NCBI GenBank assembly: GCA_023253905.1
Contig: JALREG010000266.1
Location: forward strand, 1-23,331
From: Burkholderiaceae bacterium
Lineage (GTDB): Bacteria; Pseudomonadota; Gammaproteobacteria; Burkholderiales; Burkholderiaceae
Reading direction: 5' to 3'
DNA length: 23,331 nucleotides
The position numbers were made by a program, and so were the translations under genes. The notes beneath the pieces are model-generated. The model made no database searches. It saw nothing but the letters and a program-made list of their open reading frames with translations, and was not told the DNA's origin. Of this stretch, positions 6,593 through 13,932 are shown one piece after another. Numbering within the stretch: the stretch's first letter is position 1; each line of letters starts with the position of its first letter.

Positions 6593-8854
6593 ATGGGTGC
6601 ATCCAAACAATTTTCCGGACGGCGCGGCTTCATGAAAGGCGCGGGCTCCCTCACGCTTTCCTTTGCACTTCCCATGGGGGATGCGCTCGCTCAGGCGAGC
6701 GCGCCGGTGCTTCCTGGCAATATGAATCGCCACCGGCGCCTGAGCGCCTGGCTCCGAATCGAGGCAAATGGCGCGGTTACCCTATTCCTTGGCAAAGTCG
6801 AGCTGGGGCAGGGCATCCTCACCGCGCTCACCCAGGTCTGCGCCGATGAACTCGACGTCGAATTCGCGCGTATCCGGGTCGTGTCCGGCGATACCGCGCT
6901 GGTGCCAAACGAAGGTGTCACAGCGGGTTCCCTTTCCATGCCCTACAGCGCACCGGCGGTGCAGCAGGCGGCGGCAGAGGCGCGTGCGCTCCTTCTGGAT
7001 CTGGCCGCGGCCCGCCTGGGCCAACCCGCAGCCGCGCTCAGCGTGGTTGACGGGGTGGTCAGCGCGCCGGGGGGGGCGAAGCTGAGTTATGGCGAGCTGG
7101 TCCAGCCCGACACGCTTCAGCGTGAGGCAACTGGCAAGGCGCCGCGCAAGCCGCGCGAGCAGCATCGCTACATCGGTCGCTCGCAACCCCGCCCCGACCT
7201 GGAAGACAAGTTTCTTGGACGCTCGGTTTTTGTCCACGAAAAGCGGCTAGCCGGAATGCTGCATGGGCAGGTGGTTCGTCCGCCTACCTACCGCGCGCGA
7301 CTTGTCGCGATTGATATCGCACCGGTTGAGCGGATGCCTGGGGTCGTGCGGGTCATTCGTCAAGGCAGTTTTCTTGCCGTCGTGGCCAATCGCGAGCGGC
7401 AGGCGCTGGACGCGGCGCGCGCGCTGTCGTCGGCGGCCAAATGGGAGTTCGACAAGGCCATGCCCGGTCATGATCGGATGGCCGACTGGTTACGAACCGC
7501 GCCTTCTCGCCTGATCGATACGCGCAACCAGCCGCGGGCGCCGGGGGGCGCGGAGCCGGCCCGCACGCTCGCCGCCACCTACTACCGCCCGTATCAGATG
7601 CATGCGTCGATTGGACCCTCTGCCGCCATCGCAACGCTCGATGCCGGCGGCCTGCTCACCGTTCAGACGCACAGCCAATCGGTTTTCGAGACGCGAGAGG
7701 CCATTGCCAAGATGCTGGGAATGCCGCTTGAGAAGGTGCGCCTGCAGCATGAACAGGGGGCGGGCTGCTACGGTCATAATCTGGCCGATGATGCAGCGGC
7801 CGATGCTGCATTGCTCGCGGTAGCGGTGCCCGGCAAACCGATTCGTGTGGTCTTCACGCGCGAACAGGAGCATCTCTGGGAGCCCTACGGCTCGGCCATG
7901 CTCGTCGATACGCGGGCCACGCTCGATGCGCAGGGAAATGTGCTCGAGTGGGATTTCCAGCTCTGGTCTACGCCGCACGGCACGCGACCCAACGGTCAGC
8001 CCGGTAACCTGCTGTCGGCGCGGTACCTCGAAAAGCCCTTCGCCATGCCGGTGCCTGGCAATCTTGGCCCCCCCAACTATGCGGCTGACCGGAACGCGAT
8101 CGCGCTCTACGACTTCCCAGGGCATCGGGTGCGCACGCACTTCATCACCGAGATGCCGCTTCGGGTGTCGTCCACGCGAGGACTCGGGGCCTATGGCAAC
8201 GTCTTTGCGATCGAGTCATTCATTGATGAGCTCGCGGTGGCAACCGATGCTGATCCGCTTGAGTACCGCTTGCGGCATCTGAAGGATGAGCGGGCGCGCG
8301 ATGTGCTAACCGGCGCTGCCAGACGCTTTGGCTGGAGCAGCTGGCGCAAGACCGCGGGGCGTGGCCGCGGCATTGCATTTGCCCGATACAAGAATGTTGC
8401 GGGTTACTGCGCGGTGGCGCTTGAGGTCGAGGTTGATCGCGCGAGCGGGCACATTCGCGTGCTTCGCGCGGTCGCAGCAGCCGACAGTGGCCATATCGTT
8501 AACCCCGATGGTGTGGTGAACCAGATTGAAGGCGGATTGATCCAGTCGCTCAGCTGGACGCTCAAAGAAGAGGTTCGATTCGATGACACGCGGGTTTTGT
8601 CCTCCGACTGGAGCAGTTATCCGATCCTGACCTTCTCCGAAGTGCCGCCCGTGGAGGTGGTGCTGATTGATCGGCCGGGCGCGCCCTATCTGGGAACCGG
8701 TGAGGCCTCGCAGGGACCTACCGGCGCAGCGCTTGCGAATGCGGTGTTCGATGCCACAGGTGTTCGCTTCAGACGCCTGCCGCTCACCCCAGACCGGGTT
8801 CTGACGGGACTGAGGGCGCCTCGCGCGCAGGCACCTGAGGCGGTACGGGCCTGA
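6593..8854 (+). CDS. Molybdopterin-binding subunit of isoquinoline 1-oxidoreductase-type hydroxylase, Tat-exported
   Basis: A 753-residue large subunit that hydroxylates an N-heteroaromatic ring or oxidises an aldehyde, using water as the oxygen donor. ATG 6593 has AGGGAG 6 nt upstream. An in-frame upstream ATG at 6494 lies inside the preceding gene and is rejected. The N-terminus carries a twin-arginine signal (RRGFMKGAGS, arginines 10-11), followed by a hydrophobic stretch and ALAQA, so the folded cofactor-loaded complex is probably exported. Family motifs include VELGQGILTALTQVCADEL, EQGAGCYGHN and, near the C-terminus, GTGEASQGPTGAALANA with the expected catalytic Glu at about 704. It pairs with the upstream [2Fe-2S] subunit. 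Physiological acceptors in the family are often cytochromes; none is encoded here. The substrate is unproven. Confidence 0.92.
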   Translation: MGASKQFSGRRGFMKGAGSLTLSFALPMGDALAQASAPVLPGNMNRHRRLSAWLRIEANGAVTLFLGKVELGQGILTALTQVCADELDVEFARIRVVSGDTALVPNEGVTAGSLSMPYSAPAVQQAAAEARALLLDLAAARLGQPAAALSVVDGVVSAPGGAKLSYGELVQPDTLQREATGKAPRKPREQHRYIGRSQPRPDLEDKFLGRSVFVHEKRLAGMLHGQVVRPPTYRARLVAIDIAPVERMPGVVRVIRQGSFLAVVANRERQALDAARALSSAAKWEFDKAMPGHDRMADWLRTAPSRLIDTRNQPRAPGGAEPARTLAATYYRPYQMHASIGPSAAIATLDAGGLLTVQTHSQSVFETREAIAKMLGMPLEKVRLQHEQGAGCYGHNLADDAAADAALLAVAVPGKPIRVVFTREQEHLWEPYGSAMLVDTRATLDAQGNVLEWDFQLWSTPHGTRPNGQPGNLLSARYLEKPFAMPVPGNLGPPNYAADRNAIALYDFPGHRVRTHFITEMPLRVSSTRGLGAYGNVFAIESFIDELAVATDADPLEYRLRHLKDERARDVLTGAARRFGWSSWRKTAGRGRGIAFARYKNVAGYCAVALEVEVDRASGHIRVLRAVAAADSGHIVNPDGVVNQIEGGLIQSLSWTLKEEVRFDDTRVLSSDWSSYPILTFSEVPPVEVVLIDRPGAPYLGTGEASQGPTGAALANAVFDATGVRFRRLPLTPDRVLTGLRAPRAQAPEAVRA

Positions 8855-8874
8855 TCGGCGGCAGGGCGGCTGAT

Positions 8875-10542
8875 TTGACGGCGTTCGAACTACCCCGTTA
8901 TCCGTTTGTACGACCCGTTGACCTCGATACGGTCACGGGTCCGCTCTGCTATCCGGTGGTGATTGTAGGCGCGGGGCTCACTGGCCTCACGCTCGCGCTC
9001 GATCTGGTGCGACGTGGTCAGCGTGTGATCGTGCTGGACGACGATGACACAGTGGGGGTGCGAGGGCTTGCCTCGCGCGGCATTGTCTGGGCGCAGCGCA
9101 CGCTCGACATCTTTCACCGCCTCGGGGTGGGTGAAAAGATCGTGAGCAAAGGCGTGACCTGGAATGTGGGGCGGGTGTTGTGCCGCGATGCCGAAGTCAC
9201 CACGTTCCGGTTGCAGCAGGAGCCCGATCTGCGCTTTAACGGCTTCACCAATCTGCAGCAATACTACGTTGAACAGTTTCTGGTCGATACGCTCCAGGCT
9301 ACGGGTCAGGCTGAACTTCGCTGGCTCAATCGGGTTGAGCAAGTTCGACCTCGCAGTCATCCCGAACCGATCGAACTCGAAGTCTCAACGCCCGAGGGCC
9401 GATATCGGATGCTGGCTGATTGGGTGGTGGGCTGCGACGGCTCATCGAGCCGCGTTCGTGATTGCCTCGGACTCGCGCCCATGGTCTTTGACCGAACCGA
9501 GGATCGCTGGATCATCATCGATATCGTGGCAAAAAATGCTGATATCCCCGAGGAGCGCTGGACCTGGCTCGACTGCAGCGCCAATTTTGGCCGCGCAGTC
9601 TGGCGGCACCGGATGGCCGATGGCACCTGGCGGCTCGATTTTCAGATGAGCCCGCACGAAGACGCCGAACAGGCGGCGAGCGAGGCGGGCATGCGTGAGC
9701 GGGTGCGACGTCTGCTGGGGCCGGATGTGGCGTTTGACATCGCCTGGTCGGGTGTCTGGCAGTATCGGCACGAAAGTCTCGCGTCCTATCGTCACGGGCG
9801 GGTGCTGTTTGCGGGCGATGCGGCCCATGTGGTGTCGCCGTTTGGCGCGCGCGGCGGTAACGGTGGCATCCAGGACGCCGATGCGCTGGGCTGGCGCCTG
9901 TCGCTGGTGTTGTCGGGCCGTGCCGCGCCGTCGGTGCTCGACCACTACAGCGAAGAGCGCCATCAGGCGGCCATGGAAAACATCCGCCAGACCCGGCGCT
10001 CGGCGCGCTTTGTTCATCCTGCCGACCAGCCGTCGGCGGCGCTCTGGCGTGAGGCGATCGTGGCGCTCGCCAACCGTCATCCGCTCGCGGCACGAATGAT
10101 CAATACCGGGCGGCTGTCGGCGCCGGCGGTTTACGGCGGGCGGGGAAGGGGGGCGGCACCCGCTGCGGCGAGGGCTGCGGGCGGCGGAGAGGAACCCGTC
10201 AACGCGGCGGTCGGCCGTGCCCTGCCCAATGTGCGGCTCCGAAGCGGCGATGCACCCCGCTATCTGCATGATCTGCTCGGATCCGGATTCACCGCATTGA
10301 ACTTTGATCAGCGTGGCAGTCATCCCCAGCTCGAGACCGATGCAGCCGGGTCAGTCGCACTCCAACGCGTGAACGTACGGGCGTGGTGTGACGATGCCGG
10401 CTGGTCGGCGCTCGAACGCCAGCTCCCTGCTCCCCCCGCTGGCATCTGGTTGATCCGGCCCGACGGACATGTGCTGTCAACCGCCCTCTCGTCTGACCCT
10501 GAGGTGCAGCAGGCAGCACTCGAGGAGGCATTGAACTCATGA
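8875..10542 (+). CDS. FAD-dependent monooxygenase (phenol/MhpA-like), TTG start
   Basis: A 555-residue group A flavin hydroxylase, a paralogue in type of the 1820-3463 enzyme but clearly different in sequence. The Rossmann motif is GAGLTG at 32-37, the DG motif is Asp188-Gly189 (VGCDGSSSR) and the GD motif is Gly314-Asp315 (LFAGDAAHVVSPFGARGGN). The flavin loop reads SPFGARGGNGG instead of the PPFAGQGMNSG type. This variant is common among monooxygenases that neighbour DUF2783 proteins, as I recall the family. The C-terminal about 100 residues (ending near IWLIRPDGHVLSTAL) fit the thioredoxin-like domain. TTG 8875 is the best start I see: the protein begins MTAFELPRYPF and a weak AGGGCGG lies ahead. 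It is 20 bp after the Mo subunit and overlaps the small downstream gene by 4 bp. Confidence 0.9.
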   Translation: MTAFELPRYPFVRPVDLDTVTGPLCYPVVIVGAGLTGLTLALDLVRRGQRVIVLDDDDTVGVRGLASRGIVWAQRTLDIFHRLGVGEKIVSKGVTWNVGRVLCRDAEVTTFRLQQEPDLRFNGFTNLQQYYVEQFLVDTLQATGQAELRWLNRVEQVRPRSHPEPIELEVSTPEGRYRMLADWVVGCDGSSSRVRDCLGLAPMVFDRTEDRWIIIDIVAKNADIPEERWTWLDCSANFGRAVWRHRMADGTWRLDFQMSPHEDAEQAASEAGMRERVRRLLGPDVAFDIAWSGVWQYRHESLASYRHGRVLFAGDAAHVVSPFGARGGNGGIQDADALGWRLSLVLSGRAAPSVLDHYSEERHQAAMENIRQTRRSARFVHPADQPSAALWREAIVALANRHPLAARMINTGRLSAPAVYGGRGRGAAPAAARAAGGGEEPVNAAVGRALPNVRLRSGDAPRYLHDLLGSGFTALNFDQRGSHPQLETDAAGSVALQRVNVRAWCDDAGWSALERQLPAPPAGIWLIRPDGHVLSTALSSDPEVQQAALEEALNS

Positions 10543-10745
10543 ATCTCTCCCAGCAGCAGATTGACGATCTGCTCGAAGATCTGATCGCCCTCACTGACAC
10601 ACCCGATTGCGGCGAGCAGGTGAAGCGTCTGTCAAGACTGTGTCTGCTCCTGATCGAGCAGATCGACGATCATGCGGCGGTCCGTCTTGCGCTCGACGCC
10701 GCGCTGAGCGATCTCAGTCCGTTGCCGGTTCGCCCGATCCCGTGA
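10539..10745 (+). CDS. Small DUF2783-like protein
   Basis: A 68-residue acidic, leucine-rich, probably all-helical protein (MNLSQQQIDDLLEDLIALTD, then RLSRLCLLLIEQIDDHAAV). The pattern resembles DUF2783, a family of about 60-70 residues that I recall next to flavin monooxygenases; this is from memory and not searched. The ATG overlaps the monooxygenase stop (ATGA), and GAGGAGG at 10522-10528 lies 10 nt upstream, both strong signs of real translation coupled to that enzyme. There is no signal peptide, membrane segment or metal-binding motif. Its function is unknown. A helper or small subunit of the monooxygenase is a reasonable guess, based only on the coupling. Confidence 0.8.
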   Translation: MNLSQQQIDDLLEDLIALTDTPDCGEQVKRLSRLCLLLIEQIDDHAAVRLALDAALSDLSPLPVRPIP

Positions 10746-10776
10746 TCTCAACCCAAGCAGGATTCTTCCCAGACCC

Positions 10777-11979
10777 ATGAAAACTCAGGTGGCTGTCATC
10801 GGTGCAGGCCCTGCGGGCATGCTCCTGTCCGAAATGCTGGCCCGGGCCGGGATCGACACCGTGGTCCTCGAGCGTCAAAGCCGCGACCATGTGCTCAGTC
10901 GTATCCGGGCGGGTGTCCTGGAGCAGAGCACGGTCGAGGTGCTCACCAGGCTTGGCCTTGCCGATCGTCTTCAGGCAGAAGGGCATGTGCACGATGGCAT
11001 GAAGATCGTCTGGTCCGGGCGTAGCAGCTTCTTTATCGACTGCGCCACGCATGTCGGAAAGCGCTTTACCGCTTACGGACAAACGCGCATTCAGGAAGAT
11101 CTGTTCCTGGCCGCTGATCAGCGCGAGGCGCGGATCGAATTCGAGGCTGAAGATCTGACGCTGGACGGACTCGATTCTGCCGAACCGCTGATCAGTTATC
11201 GCGTGGGCGGACAGGCGCGGCAGCTCCGCTGCGACTTTATTGCGGGGTGCGATGGGTTTCATGGCGTGTCCCGTCGTTCGGTGCCCGCGGGCGTGCTGCG
11301 CGAGTACGAAAAGATCTATCCGTTTGGGTGGCTGGGCGTCCTTGCGCCCACGCCGCCGCTCGCCGAAATCGTTTACGCCAATCACCCGCGCGGATTCGCT
11401 CTGGCATCCATGAGGAATCCCCAGCTTGCACGGTTCTATGTGCAGGTACCACTCTCTGACAGCGTGGATGACTGGCCCGACGAGCGTTTCTGGCCGGAGT
11501 TGATTGCCCGCTTTCCGCCTGAGTTGGCGGCAGACATTCGGCCTGCACCGCCCGTTGAAAAATCGATCGCACCGCTCAGAAGCTTTGTGACCGAACCGAT
11601 GCAGTTCGGCCGCCTGTTCCTGGCGGGTGACGCCGCGCACATCGTTCCGCCCACCGGCGCAAAGGGGCTGAATCTGGCGGTATCGGATGTGACCTATCTG
11701 GCGCGCGCGCTGGCAAGCTTTTATCGCACGGGGCATCGCGCCGAACTCGATGACTACAGCGCCACCGCGCTCCGGCGCGTATGGCACTCGGTTCGTACCT
11801 CCTGGTATCTCACCAATCTGCTGCACCGCTTTCCTGAGGCCACTGATTTCGATCAGCGGGCGCAGGAATACGAGCTTGAGTTTCTGAAGGCCACGCCCAG
11901 CGCTCAGCGGGCGCTCGCCGAGCAATATGCAGGTTTACCGATCGAGGGGAGCCTGTCGTTTCTTGATGCGAACGCCTGA
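10777..11979 (+). CDS. pobA: 4-hydroxybenzoate 3-monooxygenase
   Basis: A 400-residue p-hydroxybenzoate hydroxylase, which converts 4-hydroxybenzoate to protocatechuate with FAD, NAD(P)H and O2. It aligns over its full length with the Pseudomonas fluorescens enzyme, whose sequence I know: GAGPAG at 9-14, RIRAGVLEQ at 42-50, AGCDGFHG, FGWLGVLA, YANHPRGFAL, EKSIAPLRSFV, FLAGDAAHIVPPTGAKGLNLA. The residues binding substrate in PobA are all present one position earlier: Tyr200, Ser211, Arg213, Tyr221 and Tyr384 (known as Tyr201, Ser212, Arg214, Tyr222, Tyr385), plus Arg219. Position 38, linked to NADPH preference, is His rather than Tyr. A 31-bp gap separates it from the small gene upstream, with no strong SD. 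No protocatechuate dioxygenase of the PcaGH or LigAB type is in the window. Confidence 0.95.
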   Translation: MKTQVAVIGAGPAGMLLSEMLARAGIDTVVLERQSRDHVLSRIRAGVLEQSTVEVLTRLGLADRLQAEGHVHDGMKIVWSGRSSFFIDCATHVGKRFTAYGQTRIQEDLFLAADQREARIEFEAEDLTLDGLDSAEPLISYRVGGQARQLRCDFIAGCDGFHGVSRRSVPAGVLREYEKIYPFGWLGVLAPTPPLAEIVYANHPRGFALASMRNPQLARFYVQVPLSDSVDDWPDERFWPELIARFPPELAADIRPAPPVEKSIAPLRSFVTEPMQFGRLFLAGDAAHIVPPTGAKGLNLAVSDVTYLARALASFYRTGHRAELDDYSATALRRVWHSVRTSWYLTNLLHRFPEATDFDQRAQEYELEFLKATPSAQRALAEQYAGLPIEGSLSFLDANA

Positions 11980-12003
11980 TTGCCCGCACGCTGCAATCCA
12001 GGC
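11974..12003 (+). other. Intra-operon hairpin after pobA
   Basis: GCCTGATTG (11974-11982) pairs with CAATCCAGGC (11994-12003), giving a 9-bp stem with one bulged base and an 11-nt loop. The pobA stop codon sits inside the 5' arm. No T-run follows, so it is not a canonical intrinsic terminator. It could slow 3'-5' decay or give partial attenuation before the downstream VOC gene. Confidence 0.45.
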
Positions 12004-12027
12004 ATGTTCACCCGGAAGACCTTGACC

Positions 12028-12034
12028 AGAGGAG
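12028..12034 (+). promoter_or_regulatory. Shine-Dalgarno that decides a TTG start
   Basis: AGAGGAG directly abuts a TTG at 12035 and lies 6 nt before a second in-frame TTG at 12041. Ribosomes need a spacer, so 12041 is the likelier start and removes two residues from the longest frame. Confidence 0.7.
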
Positions 12035-12040
12035 TTGTCC

Positions 12041-13057
12041 TTGGACTACGTTGGCATAGACCGCGTGATCTTTGGCGCTGAAGCGCTCGATCAGCCGCGG
12101 CGTTTTTTCAGTGACTGGGGGCTCCGACGAATTTCAGCCACTCGTTCGCGATTGACGTTTGCAACTGGCAATGGAACGGCGCTGGATATCTGCCGCGACG
12201 GGATGAGGGGGCTTGCACCGCGCATCGCGCCCAGTTCGCAGTTCCGGGAATTCGTGCTTGCGGTCAAGTCGCGACGCGATCTTGAGCGCCTGGGTGCCGA
12301 GCTTGCCCGTGACCGTTCGGTTGACGAGCAACCGGATGGACGGCTGCGGTTTCAGGATGACAGCGGTATCACGCTGAGCGTCACCGTGTCGGCGCGGGTC
12401 CCGATCGCAGCGCCCGCCGCGCAGTCCTATAACCAGCCGGGTTCGCGCCGCCGCGTGGACACGATTGCCAGCGTGCATGAGCAGGCGCGGCCCTGGCAGA
12501 TTGGTCATATTGTTTTTTTCGTTCCTGATGTCGATCAGGCCGAGGCGTTTTATCGAAAGCGGCTGGGCTTCTGGCTCTCCGATCGCTATGTGGGCGGAGC
12601 GGGGGTGTTTCTTCGTTGGGCGCGTCGTAGTGAACACCACAATGTGTTTCTGCTCAAGAGCCCGCATGGGCATAGCGACCTCCACCATCTGGCCTTCGAG
12701 GTGCAGTCGCCTCACGAGGTGTTCGGCGGCGGTCGCGCGTTCGCCGCCAAAGGCTGGGCGACCGCGGTGGGCCCAGGGCGACATCCCATCTCGTCAGCGT
12801 ATTTCTGGTACTTCAAGAACCCGTTGGGTGGCGCGGTGGAATATTTCTGCGATCCCGACTTTGTGACCGAGCACTGGAAGCCTCATCAGTATCGGGTGAA
12901 CCGTTTCAGCGAGTGGCATCTGGCCGAGGGTATCCCACCACCGCCCGCGAACGCCGCACGGCCGTCCTTATCGGCAGCACGTGCGATCGATGCTGCGCGC
13001 GCCGCTACGCGAGCGGCTGCAGCCCCATTGGCCGCCACCGGAGGCCCCCGCTCATGA
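12041..13057 (+). CDS. Two-domain VOC protein, extradiol dioxygenase-like
   Basis: A 338-residue VOC-family protein with a degenerate N-terminal module (about 1-120) and a C-terminal module (about 150-275) that keeps a plausible iron site. Ligands are His156 (WQIGHIVFFV), His215 or His216 (DLHHLAFEV) and Glu267 (GGAVEYF). His248 in GPGRHP is a further extradiol-type feature. The last about 38 residues are an alanine-rich, low-complexity tail after the folded domain. TTG 12041 is chosen because AGAGGAG is 6 nt upstream. The stop overlaps the hydrolase start by 4 bp (ATGA). Sitting directly after PobA, it could cleave a catechol or protocatechuate-like product and hand it to the hydrolase. This is inference; the substrate is unknown. 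Confidence 0.85.
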   Translation: MDYVGIDRVIFGAEALDQPRRFFSDWGLRRISATRSRLTFATGNGTALDICRDGMRGLAPRIAPSSQFREFVLAVKSRRDLERLGAELARDRSVDEQPDGRLRFQDDSGITLSVTVSARVPIAAPAAQSYNQPGSRRRVDTIASVHEQARPWQIGHIVFFVPDVDQAEAFYRKRLGFWLSDRYVGGAGVFLRWARRSEHHNVFLLKSPHGHSDLHHLAFEVQSPHEVFGGGRAFAAKGWATAVGPGRHPISSAYFWYFKNPLGGAVEYFCDPDFVTEHWKPHQYRVNRFSEWHLAEGIPPPPANAARPSLSAARAIDAARAATRAAAAPLAATGGPRS

Positions 13058-13932
13058 GCACCGACTTCGAACAAAGTTTCATGTCCCAGGGCTGGAAGAT
13101 TGCCGCGCGCCTTCGGATTCCGGCGCAGGCGGCTCCAGGACAGGCCCGCCCCACCGTCATCGTGCTGCACGGTTTTGGCAGCAACATGACTGCGGGTAAT
13201 GTCACCGGGCCCTGCGATGAATTCGATCGTATGGGTTACGCCACGTTTCGCTTCGACATGCCGGGCTGTGGGGCAAGCGAAGGCCCACGTGGCAACCTCA
13301 TCTGCCTCGAGCAGGTGCAATGCACGGTCGATGCGTTCCGCCATCTGTGCACGCTGCCGCAGGTGAAGGGCGATGCCGTTGTGGTGGCGGGCTCGAGCTT
13401 TGGCGGTGCGGTGGCGGTGTATGCGGCAGCGGTGGAGTCTGGGCTTGCCGGCGCAATCTCGAGCGGTGGCTGGGGGCATGGTGAGCGTAAGTTTCGCGGC
13501 CAGCACGCGACGCCCGAAGCCTGGCAGCGCTTTACCGCGATGCTTGACGAGGGTCGGGCTTATCGCGAGCGTACGGGCCGGTCGATGATGGTGCCACGCG
13601 GCGAGATCGTCCCGATTCCACCAGGATTGAAGCGCCAGCTCGTCACCGGGTCGCTCGATGAATTTACGGCCGAAACCGCGCAGAGCATGTTTGATTTTCG
13701 GGCGGAAGAGGTTGTTCATCGGATCAGTCCGCGGCCGCTACTGCTGCTTCACAGTTCGGTCGATTCAGTCACGCCCACCGAGCAGTCGCTGGGGCTTTTT
13801 GCTAAGGCCGGCATGCCCAAGGATCTGCATCTGTTCGGTGACACTAACCATTTCATGTTTGCCGAGGGCAACCAGCGGGTCTGGCGTGTCGTGGGCGACT
13901 GGCTAGCGAGGTATGTGCCATGCGAGAACTGA
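13054..13932 (+). CDS. Alpha/beta hydrolase, cinnamoyl-esterase/S33-like
   Basis: A 292-residue serine hydrolase, probably cytoplasmic, with a complete triad: Ser115 in GSSFGG, Asp237 in SSVDSVTP and His266 in DTNHFMF. The oxyanion region is LHGFGSN (38-44), and DMPGCGASEG follows as in esterases of the cinnamoyl/feruloyl type. Family members also include C-C hydrolases acting on meta-cleavage products, so either ester hydrolysis or cleavage of a ring-opened product is possible. ATG 13054 overlaps the VOC stop and has GGAGG at 13040-13044, 9 nt upstream; a longer in-frame start at 12913 lies within the VOC gene and is rejected. The gene overlaps the following Bug gene by 13 bp, which supports one transcript. 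Confidence 0.9.
   Translation: MSTDFEQSFMSQGWKIAARLRIPAQAAPGQARPTVIVLHGFGSNMTAGNVTGPCDEFDRMGYATFRFDMPGCGASEGPRGNLICLEQVQCTVDAFRHLCTLPQVKGDAVVVAGSSFGGAVAVYAAAVESGLAGAISSGGWGHGERKFRGQHATPEAWQRFTAMLDEGRAYRERTGRSMMVPRGEIVPIPPGLKRQLVTGSLDEFTAETAQSMFDFRAEEVVHRISPRPLLLLHSSVDSVTPTEQSLGLFAKAGMPKDLHLFGDTNHFMFAEGNQRVWRVVGDWLARYVPCEN

Noticed and set aside
9442..10323. Minus-strand open frame (293 codons) inside the second flavin monooxygenase
   Set aside because: Antisense shadow with Arg/His-rich sequence and no SD or domain.
10714..11925. Minus-strand open frame (403 codons) covering pobA
   Set aside because: Antisense of a highly conserved pobA; its length follows from the codon bias of the sense gene.
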